Translations under genes and position numbers: made by a program
Assembly (NCBI GenBank): GCA_963843315.1
Contig: CAWJJU010000006.1
Coordinates: 62,001-126,000 of the forward strand
Origin: JAWVFM01 sp963843315
Lineage (GTDB): Bacteria > Actinomycetota > Thermoleophilia > Solirubrobacterales > 70-9
DNA: 64,000 nt
Direction: 5' to 3'
The notes under the pieces: model-generated
What the model saw: only the letters and a program-made list of their open reading frames with translations
Told to the model about the DNA's origin: nothing
Database searches by the model: none
Part shown: positions 45,188 to 53,146 of the stretch, piece by piece
Numbering within the stretch: position 1 is the first letter of the stretch
How the letters are laid out: every line of letters starts with the position of its first letter

Positions 45188-45625
45188 GTGAGCACCGACG
45201 GCGAGGACCGCTACCACGTCCACCTGCGCTCGCGCCGTGGCATGCGCCGCGCCTGGGAGTTCAACCTCACGGCCGACCGCCTCCAGCGCGAGGTGGTCGG
45301 CCCGTGGCTGTCCGGAAGCGTCATGGTGTTCGGCGACCGGGATTGGGAGCCCCGCGAGTCGGAGCTGCGGATATTTCGCGGCCCGCACCTGGAGCCGGCC
45401 GACCTGGCCCTCGGCCAGGGCCCGGCGAGCGCGGAGCGCACCGCGGCGAACGTGACCCGCGACGTGCTCGCGGGAGCGGGGTCGGAACGCAGGGCCGACG
45501 CGGCCGACGCGGCCGCGTCGAGCCTGATCGACGAGCTGCGCGGCCTCGACGGCGTCTCCATAGAGAACGCGGCGGCGCAGAGCGTGGTGGCCGAGCGCCT
45601 ACGGGCGCTGGGACTGGGCGGCTAG
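45188..45625 (+). CDS. Hypothetical protein with charged N-terminus
   Basis: A 145-aa soluble protein I do not recognise. Its first 75 residues look like a small beta-rich domain (Y-H-V-H-L-R-S-R-R, W-E-F-N-L-T-A-D-R-L, S-G-S-V-M-V-F-G-D-R-D-W) and the rest is an alanine-rich helix. The third-position G/C bias and the clean leaderless promoter make it a real gene. It ends 4 nt before the stop of the convergent response regulator. Confidence 0.7.
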   Translation: MSTDGEDRYHVHLRSRRGMRRAWEFNLTADRLQREVVGPWLSGSVMVFGDRDWEPRESELRIFRGPHLEPADLALGQGPASAERTAANVTRDVLAGAGSERRADAADAAASSLIDELRGLDGVSIENAAAQSVVAERLRALGLGG

Positions 45626-45629
45626 CTCT

Positions 45630-46319
45630 TCACGCGTCGGGGCTGGTTGGCGAGATCGGGGGTACGCCGCGCTCGACCAGTCCCGTCTCGTAGGCCAGTA
45701 CCACCGCCTGCACCCGGTCACGCAGGTCGAGCTTCGCCAGGATGCGGGTGACGTGGGTCTTGACGGTGGTTCCCGAGACCACCAGGTGCTCGGCGATCTC
45801 GGCGTTGGAGAGGCCGCGCGCCACAAGTCCGAAGATCTCCCTCTCGCGGGGGGTCAGCTCACCGAGGGCTGCCGGGGCCGGCGCGTGAGCGTGGTCGCGA
45901 ACGTAGGACTCGATGAGTCGCCGGGTCACCGACGGGGAGAGCAACGAGTCGCCGCTGGCCACGACCCTGATGCCCGCGACGAGCTGCTCGGGGGGCAGGT
46001 CCTTCAGGAGGAAGCCGCTCGCTCCCGCCTCGAGGGCGTCGAAGACGTACTCGTCCAGGTCGAAGGTCGTGAGCATCACGACGCGCGGAGCCCCGGCGCC
46101 GGCGCCCACGATCCGCCGCGTTGCCTCGAGCCCATCCAGGGCGGGCATCCTGATGTCCATCAGAACGACGTCGGGCTTCGCTCGCCGGACGGCCTCGACG
46201 GCCTCGGCACCGTCCTTCGCCTCCGCGACCACCCGCAGGTCGCTCTCCGCCTCGATGATCATGCGAAAGCCCGCCCGGACCAGTGCCTGGTCGTCGGCGA
46301 TGAGCACGGTGATGCTCAT
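45630..46319 (-). CDS. NarL/LuxR-type response regulator
   Basis: A 229-aa regulator. Receiver domain 1-120: D-D-Q near 10, phospho-acceptor Asp in L-M-D-I-R-M-P near 54, T-T-F and K-D-L-P (Lys). C-terminal HTH about 150-210: L-T-P-R-E-R-E-I-F-G-L-V-A-R-G-L-S-N-A-E-I-A. It activates transcription when phosphorylated by the kinase two genes upstream. ATG 46319 overlaps the stop of the degenerate kinase (ATGA); the three genes form one unit. Targets unknown. Confidence 0.93.
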   Translation of the reverse strand: MSITVLIADDQALVRAGFRMIIEAESDLRVVAEAKDGAEAVEAVRRAKPDVVLMDIRMPALDGLEATRRIVGAGAGAPRVVMLTTFDLDEYVFDALEAGASGFLLKDLPPEQLVAGIRVVASGDSLLSPSVTRRLIESYVRDHAHAPAPAALGELTPREREIFGLVARGLSNAEIAEHLVVSGTTVKTHVTRILAKLDLRDRVQAVVLAYETGLVERGVPPISPTSPDA

Positions 46320-47479
46320 GCGACAGCCTCCGCCAGGGGCAGCGTGGCGCCGACCTCGAAGCGGTCGCCGGGACGGGCGCTGAGCCTGCCGTCGTAGAGG
46401 GCGACCCGCGCGGCCATCGCCTCGAGCTCCTCGTCGTCGCTGGGCATCGCGCCGTCGCCGCGAACCTCGAGCGCGAGCTCTCGAGGGCGGTAGCGCACGA
46501 TGACGCTCGCGGTCGTGCTGCCGTTGCGAGCCGCGCTGCTCAGCGCGGCCTCGGCCACGCGGTAGCCCACGAGATTCACCCCGGGAGTCAGGCCGGGTTG
46601 CTCTCCTTCGACTTCCAGCCCACAGGCGAAGCCTTCCGCAGCGAGCGAGCTCACCAGGTCGGCGAGCTGGTCGAGGCCGGGCTGGGGCGCGAGCGCGCGG
46701 GGATCGTCGTCGCGCCTGAGCATCCCGAGCAAGCGCCGCAGGTCGCCGAGGGTCTCGCGCCCGGTTCGCTCGACGGTCAGGATCGACTCGCGGGCTTGGT
46801 CGGGGTCGCCCGCCAGAAGGCGCCGCGCACCGCCGGCCTGGATGACCATCGCGCTGACGCTGTGGGCGATGATGTCCTGCAACTCGCCGCCGATCCGCAG
46901 GCGCTCCTCGGCGATTGCCGCGCGCTCTCGCTCCACCCGCTCGGCGTCGGCCCGGCCGGCCAGGTCGCGAAACGCCTCGGTGCGCCCCTCGCGCTCCCGC
47001 GCGAGTCGCCCGACGAACCACGGGGCGGCCAGGACCATGGCGACGAAGAGTGCATCCTGAAGCGCCTTGCCCACCGAGCTCACGCCCGGCGGCGCCTTCA
47101 ACGCCGCCGCGCCGAAGAGCACCAGGCCCAGCGAAAGCCAGCGCAGCGACGGGGCCAGCTCGAGCCTGGCGCCGACCGAGTACGAGATCACGATCGGCGG
47201 CAGGAGCACCCCGTTGATTGTCATGAGGTCGAGGCCAAGAAATTGCTGGAACACGGCAACCCCGCTGACAGCTGCGAGCGCTTCGCCGGGCCGGCGCGAG
47301 CGGAAGGCGACCGGGGCGACGAAGAGCACAGCGACGAGCCCCGTCACCGGCCGGTGGGCGTCGGGGATTCCCGAGCCCAGCCAGCACTCCATCTGGATCT
47401 CGGCCAGGAGCACCAGTGCCAGGAGTAGATCCGCGTGGCGGCGCGCGCTCCTCGTGATTGCCGACGCCGACGCTCTCAT
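46316..47479 (-). CDS. Degenerate HisKA_3 sensor kinase (pseudokinase) lacking the phospho-accepting histidine
   Basis: A 387-aa membrane protein with about five helices (20-150), a coiled linker and a HisKA_3/HATPase region. Where active relatives have R-E-L-H-D, this has G-E-L-Q-D: the histidine is Gln at residue 201. The ATPase half has also lost its N-box (A-A-L-S-S-A-A-R-N-G instead of E-A-L-T-N-A-x-K-H-A) and its glycine boxes are eroded. The reading frame is open, codon bias is normal and translation is coupled on both sides (ATGA overlaps), so it is a maintained protein, not a dying gene. Probably forms heterodimers with, or tunes, the intact kinase encoded just before it. Confidence 0.85.
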   Translation of the reverse strand: MRASASAITRSARRHADLLLALVLLAEIQMECWLGSGIPDAHRPVTGLVAVLFVAPVAFRSRRPGEALAAVSGVAVFQQFLGLDLMTINGVLLPPIVISYSVGARLELAPSLRWLSLGLVLFGAAALKAPPGVSSVGKALQDALFVAMVLAAPWFVGRLAREREGRTEAFRDLAGRADAERVERERAAIAEERLRIGGELQDIIAHSVSAMVIQAGGARRLLAGDPDQARESILTVERTGRETLGDLRRLLGMLRRDDDPRALAPQPGLDQLADLVSSLAAEGFACGLEVEGEQPGLTPGVNLVGYRVAEAALSSAARNGSTTASVIVRYRPRELALEVRGDGAMPSDDEELEAMAARVALYDGRLSARPGDRFEVGATLPLAEAVA

Positions 47480-48657
47480 CCGCCCGATCCGCCCGCGATC
47501 GGCAGGGTCGCGCGCACCGAGAAGCCGCCCTCGCTCCGGCGCCCTGCGTTGACGCTGCCGCCGTGCAGGGCGGCGCGCTCGGTCATCCCGGCGATGCCGT
47601 GACCGCCTTCCGGAAGATGTCCGTTGGCCTGGCCGCGACCGTCGTCGTCGACGGCGAGCTCCAGCCGCTGCTCCGTCCAGCGGACGCGCACCGATGCATG
47701 GGCCGGGCCGGCATGCTTCATCGCGTTGGTCAGCGCCTCCTGCACGATCCGGAAGGCGCAGAGGTCGAGCGCGGGCGGCAGCGACGTGGAAGGGCCCTGC
47801 ACGTCGAGGGTCGTCGCCAGGCCCGCGCCACACGCGCGCGATACGAGGTCGGCGACGTCCGCGATTCCAGGCTGTGGCGCCAGGGCGTGAGGGTCCGCGC
47901 CGCCGTCCAGCACGCCGAGGAGGCGGCGCATCTCGGCAAGCGCCTCGCGGCCGGCACGCTCGACCAGCAGGAGTGATGCGCCCGCGCGGCCCGGGTCGGT
48001 GTCCATGATCGTGCGGGCGCCGCCCGCCTGGATGACCATCACGGAAACGCTGTGGGCGATGACGTCGTGGAGCTCGCGGGCGATGCGCGTCCGCTCGCCG
48101 AGAGCGGCGGTGCGTGCTCGCTGCTCCTTCTGGGCGTCCAGGCGCTCGGCGCTGCGGCGGTAGGTCTCCTCCCGAACACGCCGCTCACGCAGCATCCGCC
48201 CGGTCGCCCAGGGCAGGAGGACGAGCATCACGCCGTCGAACAGGTACTCGGAGAACGCGGCCGAGGTAATGAGATCGTCGGCCCAGACCCCGGCGACCCC
48301 AACCGCCAGAGCCAGGCGCGAGCGGCGCTCGGGAAGGAACGCCCCCGCTCCGTAGAAGACAGCCAGGGCTGCGGGCAGGACGCCGATGGGCGTCGGGCTC
48401 AGGCTCCCGCCCAGGGAGTCCTGGCCGATTCCGGCAAGCACTCCCGCGACGACCGCCCCCAGCGGCCACATCCTGCGGGTCGCCATGGCGCCGCACAGCA
48501 CGAGCGCGGCTGCCACGGCGACCGCGAGATTGTCGACCGAGTTGGCGGAGAGGCCCTCGGACAAGATCTCGGCGAACAGCAGCGCGGCGACGACGCCGTC
48601 CACGAGCCTCGGCGACGGGCGCCACGAGGGGAGGCTTCTGGAGGCGGAGGTCGTCAC
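47476..48657 (-). CDS. HisKA_3 sensor histidine kinase (intact)
   Basis: About 393 aa. Membrane part of four to six helices in residues 15-150 with no large external domain, then R-I-A-R-E-L-H-D-V-I-A-H-S-V-S-V-M with His197 as phospho-acceptor. The ATPase region is complete: Q-E-A-L-T-N-A-M-K-H-A (N-box), D-D-D-G-R-G (G1) and G-G-H-G-I-A-G-M-T-E-R-A (G2). First gene of the unit kinase - pseudokinase - regulator. GTG 48657 is chosen because a TACGTT box ends exactly 6 nt upstream; codons up to 48687 would be untranscribed. Confidence 0.92.
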   Translation of the reverse strand: MTTSASRSLPSWRPSPRLVDGVVAALLFAEILSEGLSANSVDNLAVAVAAALVLCGAMATRRMWPLGAVVAGVLAGIGQDSLGGSLSPTPIGVLPAALAVFYGAGAFLPERRSRLALAVGVAGVWADDLITSAAFSEYLFDGVMLVLLPWATGRMLRERRVREETYRRSAERLDAQKEQRARTAALGERTRIARELHDVIAHSVSVMVIQAGGARTIMDTDPGRAGASLLLVERAGREALAEMRRLLGVLDGGADPHALAPQPGIADVADLVSRACGAGLATTLDVQGPSTSLPPALDLCAFRIVQEALTNAMKHAGPAHASVRVRWTEQRLELAVDDDGRGQANGHLPEGGHGIAGMTERAALHGGSVNAGRRSEGGFSVRATLPIAGGSGG

Positions 48658-48663
48658 GGCGCA

Positions 48664-48669
48664 AACGTA
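48664..48669 (-). promoter_or_regulatory. -10 box TACGTT, leaderless promoter of the kinase operon
   Basis: On the minus strand TACGTT is followed by 6 nt and then GTG 48657. Confidence 0.55.
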
Positions 48670-48847
48670 CTCGCGAATGGCCCGCACGGCGTCATCGCGG
48701 CCGACGATTCCGCGTCATCCTCTGGTAGTAGGCGAGGGCTCGACGGATCCCCCGCGGGGGCAGGCCGGTTCAGACGGGAGGCCGACGACACAGAGGGGGC
48801 GTGGCCCTAGGTTCGGACGACGTCAAACAACGGGCAAAGGAGTCCCA

Positions 48848-49303
48848 ATGACCCTCAAGCAAACTGGACCTGTCGTCGCGTTCCTCGCCCTCGCCGCCGC
48901 GCTGGTGGCCGGCTGCGGGAGCGGTGGCGGCTCGAGCGGCACGACGGCGGCGAGCACGATTTCCAAGACGGATTTCGTCGCCCAGGCCAACGCGATCTGC
49001 GCCAAGGGCAACAAGGCGACGAGCGCCGACGGCGCGAAGTTGAAGAACCTCTCCAACGCGGACGCGAAGGCGGAGATAACCAACACGTTCGTGCCCGACG
49101 TCCAGCAGCAGATCGACGCCATTACGGCCCTCGGCGCGCCGGCCGGCGACGAGTCGACCGTCTCGAGCATGCTCGCCCTCGCCCAGGATGACCTGGACAA
49201 GCTAAAGGCAAACCCGAACCTGATCGGACAGCCGGACCTGTTTTCGGACTTCGCCAAGCAGGCCCACCCCTACGGCATGACGGAGTGCGCCAAGGGCAGC
49301 TGA
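48848..49303 (+). CDS. Small secreted lipoprotein
   Basis: A 151-aa protein with a lipoprotein signal peptide (hydrophobic core, lipobox L-V-A-G-C with Cys about residue 23), a Gly/Ser-rich linker and a helical domain with F-V-A-Q-A-N-A-I-C-A-K-G-N and a second Cys near the C-terminus (M-T-E-C-A-K-G), which could form a disulfide. Such A-N-A-I-C-x-x-x-N domains are frequent in actinobacterial lipoproteins; function unknown. AAAGGAG lies 6 nt before the ATG. Closed by a strong hairpin. Confidence 0.85.
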   Translation: MTLKQTGPVVAFLALAAALVAGCGSGGGSSGTTAASTISKTDFVAQANAICAKGNKATSADGAKLKNLSNADAKAEITNTFVPDVQQQIDAITALGAPAGDESTVSSMLALAQDDLDKLKANPNLIGQPDLFSDFAKQAHPYGMTECAKGS

Positions 49304-49331
49304 CCCCGGCCGGCGGGTCCCTGAACACGAA

Positions 49332-49366
49332 AAGAGGGCGCCCGGCGTATCGCCGGGCGCCCTCTT
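49332..49366. terminator. Bidirectional terminator hairpin
   Basis: Perfect 16-bp stem starting AAGAGGGCGCCCGGCG with a TAT loop, between convergent genes. On both strands an A-rich start and a TCTT end give a short U-containing tail. Confidence 0.85.
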
Positions 49367-49386
49367 CACGTTGGTGGCTGCGGCGC

Positions 49387-50070
49387 CTAGGCCTGAGCCG
49401 GAGCGGCGTGCGCCGCGCCGAAGCTCACGACCTGGCCGCGCGGGACCGCGAGGACCGGTGAGGACGCCGTCTCGATTGCGTATTCCGCCGTGGCGCTCAG
49501 CTGCACGGTGCCCTGCGGGGCGCCGTCGCGCGAACCGACGACGAGCAGGTCGACGGGCCCGTTGCCGGGTTCCACGACGGTGGCGCCGATGGCCTGCGCC
49601 AGCGAGCTCGCGGTCTCGCCGGGGGCCTCGTCACCGGCCTCGGCCAGGACGCCGATGCTCTCGACGGCGAAGCCCTCGCGGACCCGCAGCTGGGCGGGAG
49701 CGACGGCGACGGCGAACCTCGAGCCGCCGAGCAGGTGCTGCGCGGAGTTGCCCGGCGCGACCGAGCCGGCCGCGGTGCGGTAATCCGAGCCGAACACGAC
49801 GACGTCGGCCGCCTCGGTGGTGGCGAGGTCGCGCAGGCCGTCCGGCGTGCTCGCGTTCAGGACTACGCGCCGGGGCGCCCCGGGGCGGTCGATCTCGAGA
49901 CCTCCCCTGCGAAGCAGCTCCTGCGCGTGAGCCTCCTCGCCGGCGTCCGCCGTGTGGCTGACGTACGCCAGGGACAGGTCGGCGCCGGCCGAGGCGAGCG
50001 CGTCGCCGAGGGCGAGCGCATCACGGTCGTTGTCGGTGCCGTCGTAGGAAACGATGATCTTGGCGGGCAT
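49387..50070 (-). CDS. Universal stress protein (Usp) family, single-chain variant
   Basis: A 227-aa protein. The N-terminal Usp half is clear (K-I-I-V-S-Y-D-G-T-D-N-D-R-D-A-L-A-L-G-D-A-L). The second half is shortened, with V-V-G-S-R-D-G-A-P-Q-G-T-V-Q as a variant of the G-x-x-G ATP loop. May bind ATP; role in stress response. ATG 50070 has AGAGGAG 7 nt upstream. Divergent from the lysR gene, so probably under its control. Confidence 0.85.
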   Translation of the reverse strand: MPAKIIVSYDGTDNDRDALALGDALASAGADLSLAYVSHTADAGEEAHAQELLRRGGLEIDRPGAPRRVVLNASTPDGLRDLATTEAADVVVFGSDYRTAAGSVAPGNSAQHLLGGSRFAVAVAPAQLRVREGFAVESIGVLAEAGDEAPGETASSLAQAIGATVVEPGNGPVDLLVVGSRDGAPQGTVQLSATAEYAIETASSPVLAVPRGQVVSFGAAHAAPAQA

Positions 50071-50155
50071 TGCGGCTCCTCTGGGGAAGTTCGTCGGTTG
50101 CGGAAGGCTCTTTCGGGTCATCCTGGTCCCTTCCTGTCATCAGCGCAAGTACTGT

Positions 50156-50186
50156 TGCTAACGCTATAAAGTAGCTCTGCTAATGC
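50156..50186. promoter_or_regulatory. Direct repeats flanking the lysR -10 region
   Basis: TGCTAACGC (50156-50164) and TGCTAATGC (50178-50186) are in the same orientation 22 nt apart, about two helical turns, and bracket TATAAAGT (50165-50172), the likely -10 box of lysR. Good candidate for autoregulation by the LysR protein and for control of the divergent Usp gene. Confidence 0.45.
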
Positions 50187-51118
50187 TCAGCGTTCCCCGT
50201 CTAAAGATCCTGCGCGAGATCGCGGCGACCGGGTCGTTCTCGGCGGCCGCCGACTCGCTGTCCTACACCCAGTCGGCCGTGTCCCAGGCGATCGCCGCGC
50301 TCGAGGCCGAGGCCGGCGCTGCGCTTCTGGAGCGGGACCGGCGCGGGGTGCGGCCGACGCCCGCGGGGGCAGCCCTGATCGAGCATGCCGGCGCCGTGCT
50401 CTCCCGGCTGGAGGCCGCCCAGGAGGAGGTGGCCGCGATCGCGGGAGGGCGCCTGGGCCGGCTGCGGATCGCCTCGTTCCCCACGGCCGGCGCGACGCTC
50501 ATTCCGCTTGCGGTATCGACCTTCCGCGAAGCCCATCCCGATGTCGAGCTGAGCCTCGCCGAGGGCGAGCCCGAGGACATCGCGCCGCGCCTGCGCAGTG
50601 GAGAGTTCGACCTCGCGCTCCTCTTCGAATTCACCGGCGAGCGGCGGCTGGTCTCCGGCGACGGGCGCGCCGAGCTGCTCACCGACCCGATGCGTCTGGC
50701 GCTGCCGGCCGGGCACCCGCTTGCCGAGCGCGACTCCGTGCGGCTCGAGGACCTTCGCGACCAGGCGTGGGTGCAGACCTCGGCGGCGAGCCCATGCGCC
50801 CGGCACGTGGTTCGATCCTGCCTCGCGGCCGGGTTCGAGCCGACGGTCTCGTTCGAAAGCGACGACTACCAGACGGTGCAGGGGCTGGTTGCGGCCGGGG
50901 TGGGCGTGGCGCTCATCCCGCAGCTGGCGCTGACCACGGTCCGCTCAGATGTCGTCGTGCGCGAGCTGTCCGGGCGCTCCAGCCCGGCGCGGACCGTGCT
51001 GGCGGGTGTCCGCCGGGGAGCGCACTCGCCGCCGGCGGCGGCGATGCTGGACGTGCTCCGCACGACGGCGCGAGCCTACGGCTACGCGGAGGGGAGCCCG
51101 GACCCCAGCGCGGGGTAG
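50183..51118 (+). CDS. LysR-family transcriptional regulator
   Basis: A 311-aa regulator. HTH at residues about 5-60 (L-R-E-I-A-A-T-G-S-F-S-A-A-A-D-S-L-S-Y-T then Q-S-A-V-S-Q-A-I), long linker helix, and a periplasmic-binding-like effector domain (R-I-A-S-F-P-T-A-G-A-T-L-I-P, G-V-G-V-A-L-I-P). The second Q-S-A-V-S-Q helix and start spacing are typical. No Shine-Dalgarno; TATAAAGT lies about 10 nt before the ATG. Divergent from the Usp gene, the likely target. Effector unknown. Confidence 0.93.
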   Translation: MLSVPRLKILREIAATGSFSAAADSLSYTQSAVSQAIAALEAEAGAALLERDRRGVRPTPAGAALIEHAGAVLSRLEAAQEEVAAIAGGRLGRLRIASFPTAGATLIPLAVSTFREAHPDVELSLAEGEPEDIAPRLRSGEFDLALLFEFTGERRLVSGDGRAELLTDPMRLALPAGHPLAERDSVRLEDLRDQAWVQTSAASPCARHVVRSCLAAGFEPTVSFESDDYQTVQGLVAAGVGVALIPQLALTTVRSDVVVRELSGRSSPARTVLAGVRRGAHSPPAAAMLDVLRTTARAYGYAEGSPDPSAG

Positions 51119-51246
51119 GGGCGCTCAGCTCCGGCGCCGCGACGCCGACGGCTGCGCCCCAAGCTGGCGCCTGCCCATCCCCATTGCAATCGGACCCCTT
51201 GCGAACGACGGCCCGGCCGGAGCGGAACGCGACTGCCCCCCAACGA

Positions 51247-51278
51247 CGAGAGGCCGAGCCTTGCGGCCCGGCCTCTCG
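51247..51278. terminator. Hairpin between lysR and amt
   Basis: 10-bp stem CGAGAGGCCG / CGGCCTCTCG with a 12-nt G/C-rich loop, in the 183-nt gap between the two convergent genes. Apart from it I see nothing in that gap. Confidence 0.65.
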
Positions 51279-51301
51279 CCCGTCCTTTGCTTGCCCTATG
51301 G

Positions 51302-52633
51302 CTAGCCGACCGCGCCCAGCGACGGGACGTCGGACGGATAGACCTCGTGACCGTGGACGGCGATGTCGCCCTCTTCCATGTCGGCCTCGCTCATCCGCAG
51401 CGGCACGAACAGGCCGACGATCTTCAGCAGCACGAACGTCATCACGCCGCAGAAGCCGATGACCCAGAGCCCCGCGAGGAGCTGCCACTTCAGCAGCGAG
51501 AAGCCGCCGCCGAAGATCAGCCCGGATGCCGAGGACCCGAACGCGGTGACCATCGCCGAGTTGGCGAAGACCCCCGTCAACAGCCCCCCGAGCAGGCCGG
51601 CGAACCCGTGCGTATAGATCACGCCCAGGGTGTCGTCGACGTTGCGGAAGGGCGCCACCCGGCTCAGGTAGTTGTAGGCCAGGTAGACGACCGTCGTGGC
51701 GATGAGCCCGATGCAGATCGCGCCCCAGCCGTTCACGAACCCGGCCGCTGGGGTGATCGCCACCAGCCCGGTGATCATCCCGTTGACCGAGCCGATCAGG
51801 CTCGGCTTGCGCCCGGTCGCATAGTCGAGTGCGACCCAGCTCAGGAACGCGATCGCCGTGCACAGGTTGGTGTTGACGATCGACGCCGAGGCGTCGGCGT
51901 TCGCCAGGTAGGGGTCACCACCGTTGAACCCGTTCCATCCGAGCCACAGCAGGCCGGCCCCGACGGCGACCATCGCCAGGTTGTTCGGCGCGTCGATCTC
52001 ACGGTCTCGCTGGAGGCGAGGCCCGATGACGGCCGCGGCGACGAAGCCGGAGATCCCGGCGGCGAGGTGGATCACGTAGCCGCCGGAGTAGTCGAGCACG
52101 CCGTGCTGGCCGAAGTAGCCGCCGCCCCAGATGAGGAACGCGTTCACCACGTACACGAACGTGATCCACACCAGCACGAACGGGATCCACGCCTTGAAGT
52201 TGATGCGGCCCAGGACGGAGCCGAGCATCAGGATCGGCGTGATCCCCGCGAACACGAACTGGAAATAGATGAGCGACGACTGCGGGAACGCGAGCTTCCC
52301 GAGGTCACCGAGCTCGGGGATCGTCCCCTGGTGCAGGAGCGACGAGCTGTCGAGCACCGGGCCCGGCTTGCCGAGCAGGTTGCCGAAGAACGTCATCGGC
52401 GCGGATGTGCCGAAGAAGTGGATCGGCGCTCCGAACGCCATCTTGAACGCGTAGAGCACCCAGATGACGAGCACGAGCGCGAACGCCATGAAGGCCATCA
52501 TCATCGAGTTGACCGACCATCTCTTCTGCATGACGCCGCCGTAGAGGACGACGAGTCCGGGGATGCTCATGAGGCCGACGAGGGTGGCCGCGGTCATCTG
52601 CCAGGCGTTATCTCCTGGGCTGAGCCAGTGCAT
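51302..52633 (-). CDS. amt: Ammonium transporter (Amt family)
   Basis: A 443-aa protein of 11 membrane helices. Residues with known roles are present: Y-S-G-G-Y-V-I-H-L-A-A-G and T-H-G-F-A-G-L-L-G-G carry the two pore histidines, and N-G-F-N-G-G-D-P and G-V-I-Y-T-H are family signatures. It conducts ammonium into the cell. No glnK or glnD follows, unlike the common amt-glnK arrangement. ATG 52633 is used because the first membrane helix begins soon after; AAGGAAA lies about 14 nt upstream, a weak site. The cytosolic tail (S-E-A-D-M-E-E-G-D-I-A-V-H-G) is acidic. Confidence 0.95.
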   Translation of the reverse strand: MHWLSPGDNAWQMTAATLVGLMSIPGLVVLYGGVMQKRWSVNSMMMAFMAFALVLVIWVLYAFKMAFGAPIHFFGTSAPMTFFGNLLGKPGPVLDSSSLLHQGTIPELGDLGKLAFPQSSLIYFQFVFAGITPILMLGSVLGRINFKAWIPFVLVWITFVYVVNAFLIWGGGYFGQHGVLDYSGGYVIHLAAGISGFVAAAVIGPRLQRDREIDAPNNLAMVAVGAGLLWLGWNGFNGGDPYLANADASASIVNTNLCTAIAFLSWVALDYATGRKPSLIGSVNGMITGLVAITPAAGFVNGWGAICIGLIATTVVYLAYNYLSRVAPFRNVDDTLGVIYTHGFAGLLGGLLTGVFANSAMVTAFGSSASGLIFGGGFSLLKWQLLAGLWVIGFCGVMTFVLLKIVGLFVPLRMSEADMEEGDIAVHGHEVYPSDVPSLGAVG

Positions 52634-52816
52634 AGGGCAGTGGTTTCCTTTCCATTCGTGGGCTGTGCATCCCGCAGGTTGGAGATGCGCCGTCGAGCCC
52701 GGTACGTACAGGCGTCCAAAGATCGCCCGGAGGGCTTCGCCCCGGTGTCTAAAGTCCCCGCAAACAAAGGGATTTCGGGCGAATGCCCGGAGGTCGCGCC
52801 GCCGATGGGCACCCGC
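52634..52816. other. Region upstream of amt
   Basis: 183 nt between amt and the next gene. It must contain the amt promoter on the minus strand; several short G/C hairpins are possible but I cannot assign a riboswitch or a clear regulator site. Confidence 0.4.
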
Positions 52817-52822
52817 TAACCT
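52817..52822 (+). promoter_or_regulatory. -10 box TAACCT, leaderless promoter
   Basis: TANNNT box ending exactly 6 nt before ATG 52829. Confidence 0.55.
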
Positions 52823-52828
52823 CGCCCC

Positions 52829-53146
52829 ATGCCGATGGAGGGCCAGTGGCGGCGCGCGAACACGCCGCTTTACAAGCTCACCCGCCGCGAGCGCGTCGCC
52901 GCGATGATCATCGGCGCCCTGACCCTGGTCGCGGTGCTCGCGCTGCTCCTCGCCGGCTCCGGCACGTCGCGCCCTGCGCCCGGCCCGGGTTGCATTCGCG
53001 CCATCGTGCCCGGGGTGATGGGCGCGCTCGAGGTCAACGCCTGTGGCCGGCGGGCCCGCAACCTGTGCGACAAACGCCGGGGCCAGGCCGACGCGGGTTC
53101 GCAATCGATCGAGAACGCCTGCCGCGAGGCGGGCATCTCCCCCTAG
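52829..53146 (+). CDS. Small single-pass membrane protein with four cysteines outside
   Basis: A 105-aa protein: a basic N-terminus (R-R-A-N-T-P-L-Y-K-L-T-R-R-E-R), one membrane helix at about 24-43, then about 60 residues with four cysteines (G-C-I-R, N-A-C-G, N-L-C-D, E-N-A-C-R) that could form two disulfides on the outer face. I do not know the family. Clean leaderless promoter and normal codon bias support it. Its stop overlaps that of tetR by 4 nt. Confidence 0.7.
   Translation: MPMEGQWRRANTPLYKLTRRERVAAMIIGALTLVAVLALLLAGSGTSRPAPGPGCIRAIVPGVMGALEVNACGRRARNLCDKRRGQADAGSQSIENACREAGISP

Noticed and set aside
52634..52816. Riboswitch or glutamine-responsive RNA upstream of amt
   Set aside because: Several small hairpins can be drawn but no conserved riboswitch core could be recognised by eye.
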